A DNA stretch of 64,000 nt from CAYUQT01 sp964446835 (GCA_964446835.1 CAYUQT010000049.1:1-64000); one strand, 5' to 3'. Counted from the first letter of the stretch, positions 44,722 through 54,955 are shown. Notes: generated from the letters alone by a model not told the origin. Made by a program: numbers and translations.

Positions 44722-46284
44722 TCACGACGGATTCTGCTGCCGTCGTCTTCGCAGATGCATCAGGTCGCTCAGTTCCTCGATGTGCATCAGGCGACTGGCG
44801 GCGAAGAAGACCCCCATGCCCACGATCAGTAATCCCGCGAGCTGGACGGTTCGGTGATGGCCCAGCCATCCGCCGACGCACCAGCATGCGAGGGTCATCG
44901 CGAGGGTTGCGATCCCCACGCGGATGGCCTGGTTCCAGAGTCCGGACCAGTTGATGTGCCCCATGCGCCTGACCAGACGGCGAGCGAGCCAGACCGACTG
45001 AATCACAGCGCACAGAGAGGTCGCAAGTGCGACGCCCCGTTCCTGGGGTTCCGGCAGTACGTTGACCAGAACGATATTGAGGCTGAAGTTCAAGGCGACC
45101 ATCGCCACGGCGATTCGCACCGGGGTCTTGCTGTCTTGCAGGGCATAGAAGGCCCGCACGAGCATCATCTGAAGCCCATAGGCCCACACGCCCGACGCGT
45201 AGCACGCCAGGACCTCCGCGGTTCGAATCGTATCGGCGGCCGTAAAGGCCTTGCGTTGAAGCAGAAGCCCCACCAGCGGCTCGCGAATAAGGATCAGCCC
45301 GACGCTGGCGGGCAGCCCGATAAACAGACACATCCGAAGACCGCGGACGATGCTTTCGCCGAAACCGGCCATGTCTTTCCGGGCGACCATCAGGCTGAAC
45401 TGCGGATAGATCGCCGTTGCGATGGCCGTCAGGAACACGCCTTCCGGAAACTGGTAGAGTCGCTGGGCGTAGTAGAGTTTGGCGGGGGCCCCATCATGCG
45501 GGACGAACCAATAGGCCACGAGCGAGTCGGCCAGCGTGTTGACCTGAACCACCGCCAGCCCCAGGATCATCGGACCCGTCAGCATGGCGATCTGCCGCAC
45601 GGCCTCGTCCTTCAGGTCCAGCGACAGCTTGAGCTTGAATCCGCAGCGCCGCATCGCCCCCCATTGCAGGATCACCTCGAACACGCCGGCCACGACGACC
45701 GCCCAGGCGATGATCACCAGACGAGATTCCACCGTCAGACCCGGAATGAACCACCCCACGGCAATATCACTCAGGATGGCGATATTCAGAATGCTGGGGG
45801 CCAGCGCCGGGGCGGCGAAATGTCCCAGGACGTTGAGCAGTCCTCCCATGACCGCCACGACACAGATGAACCATGCGAAGGGCAGCATGATGGCCGTCAG
45901 CCGCAGCGTGACGTGGTTTCGCTCCGTCGGGGCGATCAGGCTGTACAGCAGGGCGTTCACACCCTCACCGAGGATGACGAGCGTGATCAGGATCAGGCTC
46001 ATCGAGACAATGACCGTACCGGCAATACGCCGGGCCCGTTCCTCATCGCCCTGTTGTCGTATTTGGCTGAATACGGGGATGAAGGCCGACGAAAGGGCAC
46101 CTTCTCCGAACAGACGCCGGAAAAGATTGGGGATCATGAAGGCGACTGAAAAGGCCGCCCACATCCCTTCGGCACCGAAGGCTGCCGCACAGAGCACATC
46201 GCGCAGCATTCCCAGAACACGCGAGAGCAACGTCAGCAGACCGACGACTCTCGCACCGGATACGAAATGCTTGGTGTCTGGCAT
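44722..46284 (-). CDS. murJ: Lipid II flippase MurJ (MviN)
   Basis: A polytopic membrane protein moving lipid II across the cytoplasmic membrane for peptidoglycan assembly; 520 residues with about 14 predicted helices, the normal size. Diagnostic segments are LLSRVLGMLRDVLCAAAFGA, FRRLFGEGALSSAFIPVF and YQFPEGVFLTAIATAIYPQF. The Met at 46284 is chosen because upstream sequence in the same frame is Arg/Pro-rich and unlike the family. It lies 133 bp downstream of ilvD on the same strand. Confidence 0.93.
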   Translation of the reverse strand: MPDTKHFVSGARVVGLLTLLSRVLGMLRDVLCAAAFGAEGMWAAFSVAFMIPNLFRRLFGEGALSSAFIPVFSQIRQQGDEERARRIAGTVIVSMSLILITLVILGEGVNALLYSLIAPTERNHVTLRLTAIMLPFAWFICVVAVMGGLLNVLGHFAAPALAPSILNIAILSDIAVGWFIPGLTVESRLVIIAWAVVVAGVFEVILQWGAMRRCGFKLKLSLDLKDEAVRQIAMLTGPMILGLAVVQVNTLADSLVAYWFVPHDGAPAKLYYAQRLYQFPEGVFLTAIATAIYPQFSLMVARKDMAGFGESIVRGLRMCLFIGLPASVGLILIREPLVGLLLQRKAFTAADTIRTAEVLACYASGVWAYGLQMMLVRAFYALQDSKTPVRIAVAMVALNFSLNIVLVNVLPEPQERGVALATSLCAVIQSVWLARRLVRRMGHINWSGLWNQAIRVGIATLAMTLACWCVGGWLGHHRTVQLAGLLIVGMGVFFAASRLMHIEELSDLMHLRRRRQQNPS

Positions 46285-46417
46285 TCGAATCGGGCGGGCC
46301 TCATGCCCCCATTCATGCGGAGAACCCGGAGTCTGTCGAGGCGACGCTTCCTTACGTCGATCCGCCGCGCCGCCCCCAAGAGGGCCGGGCGCCGTCGGCG
46401 GCCTTTCCTTCCGACGA

Positions 46418-48217
46418 CTACCACTCGAGCACGGCCCCCTTTGAGGCCGATGTAGCCATCGTGGCATACTTACCCAGATAGCTCGTCTTGTATCGCGGCG
46501 CCGGAGCCTTCCACTCGCTGCGGCGTTTCTTCAGTTCCGCTTCGGAAAGCCGGACGTCCAGCCGTCCGGCGGCGATGTCGATCGCGATTCTGTCGCCCGG
46601 TCTGAGCAGCGCGATCGGCCCGCCCGCCGCCGCCTCGGGGCTGATGTGCCCGATGCAGGCACCGGCCGTGCCGCCGCTGAACCGCCCGTCGGTGATCAGG
46701 GCGACCGAGCTGCCGAGCCCCATCCCCTTGATATACGCCGTGGGCGAGAGCATCTCCTGCATGCCCGGACCGCCCCGCGGACCCTCGTATCGGATGACGA
46801 CCACGTCGCCTTCCTTCACCTTGCCGCCCAGAATGCCCTCGCAGGCATCCTCCTGAGACTCGAAGATCACCGCCGGACCTTCGTGCCGCATCATTTTGGG
46901 GTCCACGCCGGCCGTCTTGACCACCGAACCCTCCGGGGCAAGATTGCCGTAGAGCATGGCCAGCCCGCCCTCCTTCGAGTAGGCGTTGTCGACCGTGCGG
47001 ATGCAGTCGTACGGATCGAAGCTGCTCGACAGCGTCGCTGCGATCGGGGCCCCGTTCGCGCAGGCTCGCGACGTCGTGGTGCTCAGCTCGCTGCGTCGCG
47101 CCGGACTGAGTCCTCGCGTCTGCACCTTCTGCCCATGGGCGCGGATGTCGTGTTCGTCGATATTCTGCCCGATCGTCTTGCCCGTCACCGTGGGGCAGTT
47201 CCCCTTGATCAGGGACGGTTTGGCACGGCGGATCTCGCCGAGCATCGTCATGATGCCGCCGGCCGCCTGAATGTCCTCAATATGGTACGCCGAGCTGGGC
47301 GAGACCTTGCAGATGTTCGGCACCTGCTTCACCAGGTCGGCCATACGCTTCATGTCGAAGCTCAGGATGCCCGCCTCGCGTGCGATCGCCAGCGTGTGCA
47401 GGACGGTGTTTGTCGAGCCGCCCATCGCCAGGTCGAGCACCATGGCATTGTCGAAGGCGTCGGCCGTCAGAATGTCGCGAGGCTTCAGATCGCGGCGGAT
47501 CAGTTCCACCATCTGGAAGGCCGCCGAACGGTACAGATCCAGGCGGTCCGGGCTGGTCGCCAGGACTGTCCCGTTGCCGGGCAGCGCCATGCCGAGCGCC
47601 TCGCACAGACAGTTCATGCTGTTGGCCGTGAAGAGCCCGCTGCACGAGCCGCACGTCGGGCAGGCGTAGTCTTCAAGTTCCTTGAGCTGCTCGTCGCTGA
47701 TGGCGTTCTTGACGCGCTCGCCGATCCCCTGAAATACGCTGATCAGATCTATCACCTTGCCCGAAGGCGTGCGACCGGCCTCCATCGGACCGCCGCTGAC
47801 GAAAATGGTCGGCAGGTTAACCCGGGCGGCGGCCATGAGCATCCCCGGGATGATCTTGTCACAGTTGGGGATGCAGATCATGCCGTCGAAACAGTGCGCC
47901 TCGACCATCGTTTCGACACAGTCGGCAATGAGTTCGCGGGAGGCCAGGGAGAACTTCATGCCCGCGTGCCCCATCGCGATGCCGTCGTCCACGCCGATCG
48001 TGTTGAAAATGAAGGGTACACCGCCGGCCTGACGGACGCATTGCTTGACGTAGTCGCCCACCTTGTCCAGGTGAACGTGTCCCGGCACGATGTCCGTATA
48101 GCTGTTGACCACCGCCACAAACGGCTTGTCCATGTCGGCATCGCTGACGCCGCATGCCTTAAGCAAGGCCCGATGGGGTGTACGCTCGATGCCTCTCTTG
48201 ATCTTGTCGCTGCGCAT
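46418..48217 (-). CDS. ilvD: Dihydroxy-acid dehydratase
   Basis: Dehydrates 2,3-dihydroxy-isovalerate and its methyl homologue to the 2-oxoacids in branched-chain amino acid biosynthesis; Fe-S dependent and cytoplasmic. The 599-residue protein carries cluster cysteines in IPNCDKIIPGM and YACPTCGSCSGLFTANSMNC, GGSTNTVLHTLA, and the C-terminal DGRFSGGTAGACIGHI. The ATG at 48217 with GAGAGGT upstream is preferred over further upstream starts. No other ilv or leu gene is in the window. A promoter lies 107 bp upstream. Confidence 0.96.
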   Translation of the reverse strand: MRSDKIKRGIERTPHRALLKACGVSDADMDKPFVAVVNSYTDIVPGHVHLDKVGDYVKQCVRQAGGVPFIFNTIGVDDGIAMGHAGMKFSLASRELIADCVETMVEAHCFDGMICIPNCDKIIPGMLMAAARVNLPTIFVSGGPMEAGRTPSGKVIDLISVFQGIGERVKNAISDEQLKELEDYACPTCGSCSGLFTANSMNCLCEALGMALPGNGTVLATSPDRLDLYRSAAFQMVELIRRDLKPRDILTADAFDNAMVLDLAMGGSTNTVLHTLAIAREAGILSFDMKRMADLVKQVPNICKVSPSSAYHIEDIQAAGGIMTMLGEIRRAKPSLIKGNCPTVTGKTIGQNIDEHDIRAHGQKVQTRGLSPARRSELSTTTSRACANGAPIAATLSSSFDPYDCIRTVDNAYSKEGGLAMLYGNLAPEGSVVKTAGVDPKMMRHEGPAVIFESQEDACEGILGGKVKEGDVVVIRYEGPRGGPGMQEMLSPTAYIKGMGLGSSVALITDGRFSGGTAGACIGHISPEAAAGGPIALLRPGDRIAIDIAAGRLDVRLSEAELKKRRSEWKAPAPRYKTSYLGKYATMATSASKGAVLEW

Positions 48218-48534
48218 GAGATGTACCTCTCTGAACTCACCGATCGGTCGACGGCACCGTCTCTTCGGGGACGGATGCGGCACAGACAGCCACTTCCGTC
48301 GGTCCGACCGGCGTGAAAGTAACATTATAACCTTGGTGCCGGACAGTTGAAGGTCATCGGGAAGCGGCAAACCTCCCGCCACGGCGCAGGGCGGGCGCCA
48401 TGCCGATCCGGAGACCCCGCCTCCGTGGCATTGGATGCGTCTGCGGGTTGACCGTAGAATAGACATAGGTTCGGCGACGACGACGAGCGTTGCGACGCGT
48501 GCCCGGACCTTCGACCCATGTGAAGGATGTCGTG
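48218..48534. other. Divergent intergenic region with promoter
   Basis: A 317-bp spacer between ilvD (-) and the zinc-ribbon protein (+). It holds the ilvD promoter at 48324-48351. No leader peptide or T-box motif was recognised. Confidence 0.5.
48324..48351 (-). promoter_or_regulatory. Sigma70-type promoter for ilvD
   Basis: On the minus strand: TTCAAC, 16-base spacer, TATAAT (a perfect -10 box), 107 bp before the ilvD start. Confidence 0.55.
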
Positions 48535-49368
48535 GTGATCTACGAGCTGGCCTGCCCGCACTGCCAAGGTACCGTCTCTTCGGACACCCGTTATGTCGGT
48601 CATCCCGTCAAGTGTCCCCTGTGCCAGGGTCAGTTCGTTGCGCCGCCCCCGCCCGAAGAGCCGCCGCTTCCGGTGACACCACCGGTGACCGGGGAAATCG
48701 AGGTGGGAAGTCCGGCGGCGATAACGCCTCCCCAGCCGCCGCAACCGCCACAGCCTGAGCCGTCGGTGCATCGATTCCACGTGGTGTGTCGAAGGTGTGG
48801 CTCGTTGCTCGAGGCCCACAGCGGACTGGCGGGACAAACCGGGCGATGTCCGACCTGCTCGGGAGAGTTCTCGATTCCTCGCGTCGAGCCGCAGGCCTCG
48901 ACCTTGGCTCAACCGGTGTCCGTCGGCACGCCCGAGGAATCACCCATGTCGGTTCACGCCTACGCCGCCGCCGGTGCAACGGCTCCGGAGATTATTCGTG
49001 CCGCCGATGGGCGACAGATGGTTCGCTGCCCGCGTTGCGGCTTCCTCTCGCCCATCGATGCGGGCCATTGTTACGAGTGTGGGCTCCCCTTCTCCTTTGA
49101 CGACGTCAGAAGCCTCCCGGCACCCGGCAGCACCAACGGTTACGCGGCTGCCTCGCTCGTGATGGGGTTGTTGGGGATGCCCTGCTTCGTGTTTGTCGTT
49201 CCGCAGATCCTTGCGATCGTGTTCGGCATCGTCGCCCTTCGGCAGATCGACCGGGCCGGTTCCACGCAAACGGGCATAGGGCCGGCGACGGCGGGCATTG
49301 TCTGTGGCGTGCTGTCGTTGCTGATCACCACAATCGCCTTCTACGTTCGGATGCGAACCGGTGCATGA
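48535..49368 (+). CDS. Zinc-ribbon membrane protein with DUF4190-like domain
   Basis: A 277-residue protein of unknown function. Three zinc ribbons are marked by paired CxxC motifs: CPHC/CPLC, CRRC/CPTC and CPRC/CYEC. A Pro-rich linker follows the first. The C-terminus has two membrane helices (MPCFVFVVPQILAIVFGIVA, then GIVCGVLSLLITTIAFYV), resembling DUF4190. The start is a GTG at 48535 with AAGGA eight bases upstream; a GTG one codon earlier and a TTG at 48490 are possible. The topology suggests a membrane-tethered cytoplasmic zinc domain. Confidence 0.75.
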   Translation: MIYELACPHCQGTVSSDTRYVGHPVKCPLCQGQFVAPPPPEEPPLPVTPPVTGEIEVGSPAAITPPQPPQPPQPEPSVHRFHVVCRRCGSLLEAHSGLAGQTGRCPTCSGEFSIPRVEPQASTLAQPVSVGTPEESPMSVHAYAAAGATAPEIIRAADGRQMVRCPRCGFLSPIDAGHCYECGLPFSFDDVRSLPAPGSTNGYAAASLVMGLLGMPCFVFVVPQILAIVFGIVALRQIDRAGSTQTGIGPATAGIVCGVLSLLITTIAFYVRMRTGA

Positions 49369-49403
49369 TCCGGGCCCCTCACTCAGAGAACCCATACGCA
49401 TTC

Positions 49404-50834
49404 CTATGTGCTCGTCGGGACTTCTGCCGGTTTGGCGTTGATTGCCGCCAGAATCAGCAGGAAAGGTATGATCGGAAGGCGAAACCGCGGGTCCGTCTGC
49501 GGCGACGTGGCCAGCAGCATCGCGATTGATGGCAGCAGGAAGAACGTCAGCCCATACCACTTCCGAACACAAATCAGCCTCAGCGCGGCTCGACCCGCCA
49601 GGAATGTCAATAATGCGAACGGTGCCGCCAGAAGCACGGCCAGCAGTCGCCGGGCCGATGCCGATGCCGATGGCAACAGAGATGCAAACGGCAGGGCCTC
49701 CGGCTGGTCCGGAGGGTCGATCGCAAGGGACAGTGGGAACACCAGTATTGAACCACACCGGCTGAGCCAGCAACTCAGGCTCGACAGCGGGTGCTCGCCG
49801 AGCACCTCCCATCCGACCTGAGCGATCGGCCGGTCCAGGAGCAGCGGATTGACCTGGCTCACGTGCCCCCAGGCGATCTGGGGCCACGAGATGTCCTTTG
49901 CGGCTTGCGGGGTCAGCGCACCGTGTTCGGCCGACCAGCGCCGGCGTACACGCTCGTCGAACTCCTCCCATACCGCGTGCAGAGTCTGCGGATCATAGCG
50001 CTGGCGCGTCTGCCCTCGATGCCACAGGACAACCTCAACGGCCTTGTAGTATGTGAGGACCACGCCCCCCTGGTGGGAGATCGCAAACCTGCCGGCCACC
50101 ACGCGATTCCGCAGACACCAGGGCACCAGCAGAATCGCCAGTCCGGCCAGGCAGACCACGAATCGCAGGCATCGCCGCGAAAGACCTCCGGGCACGAACA
50201 GGGCCGCTCCCAGCAGCACCGGAATCAGGGCCATCGCCAAGGGGCGGGTCAGCACCATGAGGCCGACAAGCATGCCGACGACCATCAGGCGACGCAAGGA
50301 ACCCTGTTGCTCATACCAGGATTGCCAGATGAACACGGCCAGAACCAGCAAGAAGACAAACCATGTTTCGCTGAGCAGCCAGAGGCTGTAGTAACCTCGG
50401 TAGGGTTCAACGGCCCAGAGCAGACCCAGAAGGCACGCTCGTCGTGCGGACATCCACGCGGAGGCGATACGGACCACCAGCAACACGCCGGCCACCGCCA
50501 GAACCTGCTGAAGCAGAACCGGTGCCAAGGGCGAATCACCGAAACACCGGACGCAGGCGGCCAGCAGGATCGGATAACCCGGACATCGCCACGTATCAGG
50601 ACGGAAGGGCTGCTGCGGATCCTGACTGAATCGGCCGTGACCCGCCACGTTCTTCGCCAGGTTCATGAACTCCCGCCCGTCGACGCTCCGGAACGCCATC
50701 CCGTCGACGTGCCCGGTGGTTTTGAGGGCCAGTCCGAGGAAGCACACCTGCACGATCACAGCGGCACTCAAAACGCCCAGAATGAATCCGCGGGGGATGG
50801 AGCGGACGGCAGGGCGATCGATGCTCTTCGACAT
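49404..50834 (-). CDS. ArnT/GT39-like membrane glycosyltransferase
   Basis: A 476-residue protein with ten or so membrane helices. After helix one, the extracytoplasmic loop contains RSVDGREFMNLAKNVAGHG, with an acidic residue in the position GT-C enzymes use for catalysis. Further on are RCPGYPILLAAC and GYYSLWLLSETWFVFLLV, typical of the superfamily. It probably transfers a sugar from an undecaprenyl-linked donor. The Met at 50834 is preferred, with GGGGA upstream. No glycan-pathway neighbours indicate the donor. It is convergent with the zinc-ribbon gene. Confidence 0.75.
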   Translation of the reverse strand: MSKSIDRPAVRSIPRGFILGVLSAAVIVQVCFLGLALKTTGHVDGMAFRSVDGREFMNLAKNVAGHGRFSQDPQQPFRPDTWRCPGYPILLAACVRCFGDSPLAPVLLQQVLAVAGVLLVVRIASAWMSARRACLLGLLWAVEPYRGYYSLWLLSETWFVFLLVLAVFIWQSWYEQQGSLRRLMVVGMLVGLMVLTRPLAMALIPVLLGAALFVPGGLSRRCLRFVVCLAGLAILLVPWCLRNRVVAGRFAISHQGGVVLTYYKAVEVVLWHRGQTRQRYDPQTLHAVWEEFDERVRRRWSAEHGALTPQAAKDISWPQIAWGHVSQVNPLLLDRPIAQVGWEVLGEHPLSSLSCWLSRCGSILVFPLSLAIDPPDQPEALPFASLLPSASASARRLLAVLLAAPFALLTFLAGRAALRLICVRKWYGLTFFLLPSIAMLLATSPQTDPRFRLPIIPFLLILAAINAKPAEVPTST

Positions 50835-50971
50835 GGCGTAGAATCCCCTGGACGCCTGGCGTGGGTTCCATACCTGGTCCACGATTCGTATGATCATACC
50901 GGTTGGGGTGAGTCAAACCCATCCGCAACGGACTGACCGCCAGTGACGTGTTTCGGGACGAGGTGCCGCGA

Positions 50972-51691
50972 ATGAAGACGCTCATCATTGTACACGTATC
51001 AAGCGAAGGCCCCGGATTGTTTGAGCCGATGCTTCAGCAGGCCGGTATGGCAACAGAGATCATTGACGTCGAGCGTGGCGACACCCTGCCGTCGACGCTG
51101 GACGACGTGGGGGCTCTGATCGTGATGGGCGGTCCGATGAACGCCTATCAGGAGAAGGAGCATCCCTTCCTGGCTCGGGAAGACGTTCTCCTTCGTCAGG
51201 CCCTGAAGGCTGAGGTTCCGGTTCTGGGCGTGTGTCTGGGGGCCCAGCTTCTGGCCAAGGCGGCCGGAGCGAGGGTCTATCGCAGCCCGGTAGCCGAGTT
51301 CGCCTGGGGATACGTCGAGATCACACCGGAGGGACGGCACGACCCTCTCCTTGAAGGTGTGGTCTCACCGATGTTTGTGTTTCAGTGGCATGGCGACACA
51401 TTCGACGTTCCTGCGAACGGGACGCTGATTGCCCGGGGGGTCGACGTTCCGAATCAGGCGATTCGTGTCGGACGTCGGGCCTACGGCCTGCAGTTCCACG
51501 TCGAACTCGATCGCCGATTGCTGGACCTGTGGATGGAGGTTGCACCGCAGGAACGCGGCGATCTGGACGAGGAAGCCATCCGTCGTATTCGTGCCGTCTT
51601 CGAGAATCGCGAACGCGACCTGGCCCATCAGGTGTCTGCCATCGTTCGCAACTTCCATCGGATCGTCCTGGAGGCCGCTCGCCGCGCATAA
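50972..51691 (+). CDS. Class I glutamine amidotransferase
   Basis: A 239-residue cytoplasmic GATase1-domain protein of the stand-alone GMP-synthase-like type. Nucleophile Cys lies in VLGVCLGAQLLAKA, and the histidine region in LQFHVELD. FQWHGDTFDVP is typical of this subfamily. GGPMNAYQEKEHPFL forms the oxyanion region. Such proteins release ammonia from glutamine or hydrolyse gamma-glutamyl compounds; no synthase partner is adjacent. The ATG at 50972 has GAGGTG upstream. Its stop faces the kinase gene across a small imperfect hairpin. Confidence 0.87.
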   Translation: MKTLIIVHVSSEGPGLFEPMLQQAGMATEIIDVERGDTLPSTLDDVGALIVMGGPMNAYQEKEHPFLAREDVLLRQALKAEVPVLGVCLGAQLLAKAAGARVYRSPVAEFAWGYVEITPEGRHDPLLEGVVSPMFVFQWHGDTFDVPANGTLIARGVDVPNQAIRVGRRAYGLQFHVELDRRLLDLWMEVAPQERGDLDEEAIRRIRAVFENRERDLAHQVSAIVRNFHRIVLEAARRA

Positions 51692-51704
51692 CGAAACTGG
51701 GCGG

Positions 51705-51736
51705 ATGCCTCCGCAGAAGGGACGCCCGGAGGGCAT
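51705..51736. terminator. Imperfect hairpin between convergent genes
   Basis: ATGCCTCCG (51705-51713) pairs with CGGAGGGCAT (51727-51736) with one bulged base, in the 57-bp gap between the amidotransferase and kinase stops. Confidence 0.4.
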
Positions 51737-51748
51737 TCAGCCACTGTC

Positions 51749-54700
51749 CTAAGGGAAATCCATCGGTCCGATGGGGCCGGTTGGCCAGAGTTTGGCGCAG
51801 CGGTCTATCCCGCCAACCGACAAGAGGTGGCGTCCTCCAGCCGACCACCGCAGCGAGTAGATGGAGCCATCGTGCGCCGGCCAGCTCATGATGAGCTTGC
51901 CGGTCTCCGCATCGCGCACCTGGATGACATCGGATGTTCCGAACAATACGCGGCGGCCATCGGTGGTATAGGTGGCCGAGTACAGCCGAGTGTGTTGTGT
52001 CGGGATGCTCCACACCTGTCGCCCGTCTGAAAGGTCCCAGCAGATCGCAAGCCCATTATGATCTCCGGTGGTCAGATACCGGCCATCGGGCGAAAACGCC
52101 ACGGCATCAACGGTTTCTTCGTGTCCTTTCAACTGTCGACGGAGTTCACCCGACGCGACGTCCCAGACCCAGACGAACCTTTGCAAGCCAACGGCAGCGA
52201 GCTGTTGTCCGTCATCTGAAACTGCCAGGTCCCAGACCTCGGCTGGCTGAGTCAGCTTGCGGAGTTCTCGACCGCTGGCAACGTCCCAGAGTCGAACGGT
52301 CTCATCGCAGGCTCCGGAGATGATCATTCTGCCGTTCGGGTGGTATACGAAGCACGATGCTTCAGAGGTATGGCCGCGGAGAGACATCGCCGGTTCCGCT
52401 GTGCGGACGCGCCACGTCTGCATCTCACACTCTTCGGGCGTTTCGCCCGCCGCGGCCGCTGTCAGGTACTGTCCATCAGGAGAGAACGCCAGGCAGGTCA
52501 CCAAGGAGTTGAAGGCTTGGATGACTCGGTCGGGTTCGTTCGGGCGACGAGCATGGCGGAGGCAGATCTGTCCCTTATTGTCGCCGAAGGCGACCCACTC
52601 GTCATCGGGGGACAGGGCGGCATAATTGACCTTGGCGGAATGCCGATAGACGATCACCTCGCCACAGCATTGCAGGTCCCAGATTTTGCACGTGCGATCT
52701 TCTCCGGCCGTCATCATCCGTCGGCGGTGGGGAGCAGCAATCATCTGATTCGCCGGTCCGGAGTGCCCTACGAATTCGCTTTTTCTGGAAAGGTCCTTGA
52801 GATCACGCAGAGTGAAACCGCCGGCGGTGGGTTCGACTGAGGAGTCTCTCAGTGACGCGGGGTAGAAGAGCGTGGATCGGGCAGTGTACATCGGCAGTTT
52901 ATTCTCACGGATGGATAGAAGGCTTCCAGTCAGAGGATCGAATTCACAGAGCATCGTTCCTCTGCCCTCCGTCCAGAGGATTCGACGGCCGTCCGTCGAG
53001 AAGCCGGCTCCGCTGTGGTCGTCGATGCGAGGGGCGAGGGAGAAGAGTCGGGGATGTGCGTCGCAAGGGTCAAACAAGCCCACCCCCGCGGGATCGGCAG
53101 TGAGTATCTGCTTGCCGTCGGGCGAAAAGCACGCCGAAAAGGCCTCTTGGCAGCGCAGTTGTATTACTGCTCTGCCATCCGAGACGCTCCAGAGGGTGGT
53201 CTTGCCCTCCCTGCATCCCGAGACAAGGAATTCGCTGTTGGGCGAGAAGCCAAGCGACCGGATGGCGCCTGGCTGACGGGGCAGGATTGCCCGTGTGCGT
53301 TGTCCGACGGGTTCCCACAGATGAATGTACCCACGGGAATCGCCGGAGGCGACCAGGTCACCACCGGGTGCCCACGCCAACGCATACACCTCTGCGTCAT
53401 GGGCTGAATACGTGAGCAGGCTGCGATCGCTGAGCCAGTTCAGACGCTGCCATTCCCATCCTCGCAGTCGGGGAGGGCAGATCGAGAGCGTCTGTTTAAG
53501 AGTAGCGATGTCCCGCTTCTCGTAAGCGGCGGAGGCCGTCACGATCTGACTTATGTACAAAGACCATTCGACGGCCTGAGCCCTCTCACTGGCCAGTCGC
53601 TCGGCCGACAGGGCACGATTCCGCCCCTGCACGGCATCGTGCCACAGGTACGTAATGACCACCAGCATCGCGGCTACGGTCAGAAAGAATCCCGCCGAAA
53701 TGCCGACAGCGAGTCTGTGCCGCGAGGCCAGCTTGCGAAGGACATAGAGGTTGCTGTCCTTTCGGGCCTCGATTGGCAGACCGTCCAGATAGCGTTGGAC
53801 ATCCTTTGCCAACTCCTCGGCGCTCTGGTAGCGGCGTTGTCGGTCCTTGGCCAGAGCTTTCAGGACGATCGTTTCCACATCCGTATCGATCGGACAAGGC
53901 GCGTGGTCCTTGGAGTGTGCGGCCTCCCCGGCCGAGGTAATGCCCTTCTCTGCTGTCCAGGCTCGGCTGGGCGGTGTGGGCGGCGTCTGGCCGATGTGAT
54001 GAAGCGCTGCCGCCAGACTCTCCTCCATCGGATAGGGATATGTGCCGGTCAGAAGCTCATACAGCACGATTCCCAAGGCGTATACGTCGGTTCGTGTGTC
54101 CACATCCTCGGGGCTGCCGTTCGCCTGTTCCGGTGACAGATAAGGCAGGGTGCCGAAGACCTGGCCTGTCATCGACATCAGTCGGCCCTGGGGACTTCCG
54201 ATCGTCTTGGCCAGCCCGAAATCCAGAATTCGCGGCCTCTCATCGGAATCCACGAGGATGTTTGACGGTTTGATGTCTCGGTGGATGACCCCTTTTCGGT
54301 GAGCGTGCTGCACGGCCTCGCACACCGACACGAACAACCGAAGCGAGGCCTTCAGCGAGAGATGGTGGCTGCGAATGTACTCGTTCAGGGGCAGACCCGG
54401 CACATAGTCCATGACATAGTAGGGCTGCCCGTCCGACGTGACCCCCGAGTCGAAGACCGTCACAATGTTCGGGTGCCTGAGTCCGGCCGCCAGGTCGATC
54501 TCCTGCTTGAAGCGTCGCCGCGCGTTTCGTCCCGGATCCTGTTCCGTCAGCAGCAGCTTGAGGGCGACGGTTCTCTGTGTGGAAACCTGGAGGGCCTCGT
54601 AGACGACCCCCTGCCCGCCACGGTGGACTCGCCGGGTCAGTTGGTACCCGGGGATACTCTGCGCGTAAGCGATCGCCCCATCAGTGTCTTCCACCGTGGT

Positions 54701-54940
54701 GCCGTCATTGTGTGCCGTGTCGGCGTCCGGCTCCGCCGACACGTCGCGTCCAAGCGGTTGTTTGACGGGGGGGGGCAACTGGGAGCACGCATCGAAAATA
54801 TCGAGGGCTTCGCGAACATCATCGAGCCGTCGGCGACAGGCCTCACAATCGCGGAGGTGCGCGTCCAGAAGCACACTCTCTGGATCGCCGGGTGATCGGG
54901 CCAGTTTCTCAAGTTCGGACAGGTCTAGACAACGGCTCAT
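51749..54940 (-). CDS. Transmembrane Ser/Thr kinase with ZAS-like motif and WD40 repeats
   Basis: A 1063-residue signalling protein. Residues 28-35 (HLRDCEAC) fit H-x3-C-x2-C, the zinc motif of ZAS anti-sigma domains. The Hanks-type kinase spans about 99-390: a glycine loop HRGGQGVVYEA, Lys128, HRDIKPSN with Asp222, DFG at 240-242, and SPE in place of APE. A membrane helix at about 409-432 is followed by a coiled stretch and then about 12 WD40-type repeats to the C-terminus, with motifs like VAFSPDGRYL. The repeats probably sense something outside the cytoplasm. The ECF sigma gene ends 15 bp upstream, so they form an operon. Confidence 0.92.
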   Translation of the reverse strand: MSRCLDLSELEKLARSPGDPESVLLDAHLRDCEACRRRLDDVREALDIFDACSQLPPPVKQPLGRDVSAEPDADTAHNDGTTVEDTDGAIAYAQSIPGYQLTRRVHRGGQGVVYEALQVSTQRTVALKLLLTEQDPGRNARRRFKQEIDLAAGLRHPNIVTVFDSGVTSDGQPYYVMDYVPGLPLNEYIRSHHLSLKASLRLFVSVCEAVQHAHRKGVIHRDIKPSNILVDSDERPRILDFGLAKTIGSPQGRLMSMTGQVFGTLPYLSPEQANGSPEDVDTRTDVYALGIVLYELLTGTYPYPMEESLAAALHHIGQTPPTPPSRAWTAEKGITSAGEAAHSKDHAPCPIDTDVETIVLKALAKDRQRRYQSAEELAKDVQRYLDGLPIEARKDSNLYVLRKLASRHRLAVGISAGFFLTVAAMLVVITYLWHDAVQGRNRALSAERLASERAQAVEWSLYISQIVTASAAYEKRDIATLKQTLSICPPRLRGWEWQRLNWLSDRSLLTYSAHDAEVYALAWAPGGDLVASGDSRGYIHLWEPVGQRTRAILPRQPGAIRSLGFSPNSEFLVSGCREGKTTLWSVSDGRAVIQLRCQEAFSACFSPDGKQILTADPAGVGLFDPCDAHPRLFSLAPRIDDHSGAGFSTDGRRILWTEGRGTMLCEFDPLTGSLLSIRENKLPMYTARSTLFYPASLRDSSVEPTAGGFTLRDLKDLSRKSEFVGHSGPANQMIAAPHRRRMMTAGEDRTCKIWDLQCCGEVIVYRHSAKVNYAALSPDDEWVAFGDNKGQICLRHARRPNEPDRVIQAFNSLVTCLAFSPDGQYLTAAAAGETPEECEMQTWRVRTAEPAMSLRGHTSEASCFVYHPNGRMIISGACDETVRLWDVASGRELRKLTQPAEVWDLAVSDDGQQLAAVGLQRFVWVWDVASGELRRQLKGHEETVDAVAFSPDGRYLTTGDHNGLAICWDLSDGRQVWSIPTQHTRLYSATYTTDGRRVLFGTSDVIQVRDAETGKLIMSWPAHDGSIYSLRWSAGGRHLLSVGGIDRCAKLWPTGPIGPMDFP

Positions 54941-54955
54941 CGACCGGATTCCTTG

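Noticed and set aside
44854..46149. 431-codon plus-strand frame inside murJ
   Set aside because: The product is dominated by His, Gln, Asp and Arg, with no membrane or fold signature; it is a shadow of murJ.
46646..48316. 556-codon plus-strand frame inside ilvD
   Set aside because: Antisense to ilvD, a highly conserved enzyme; no motif of its own.
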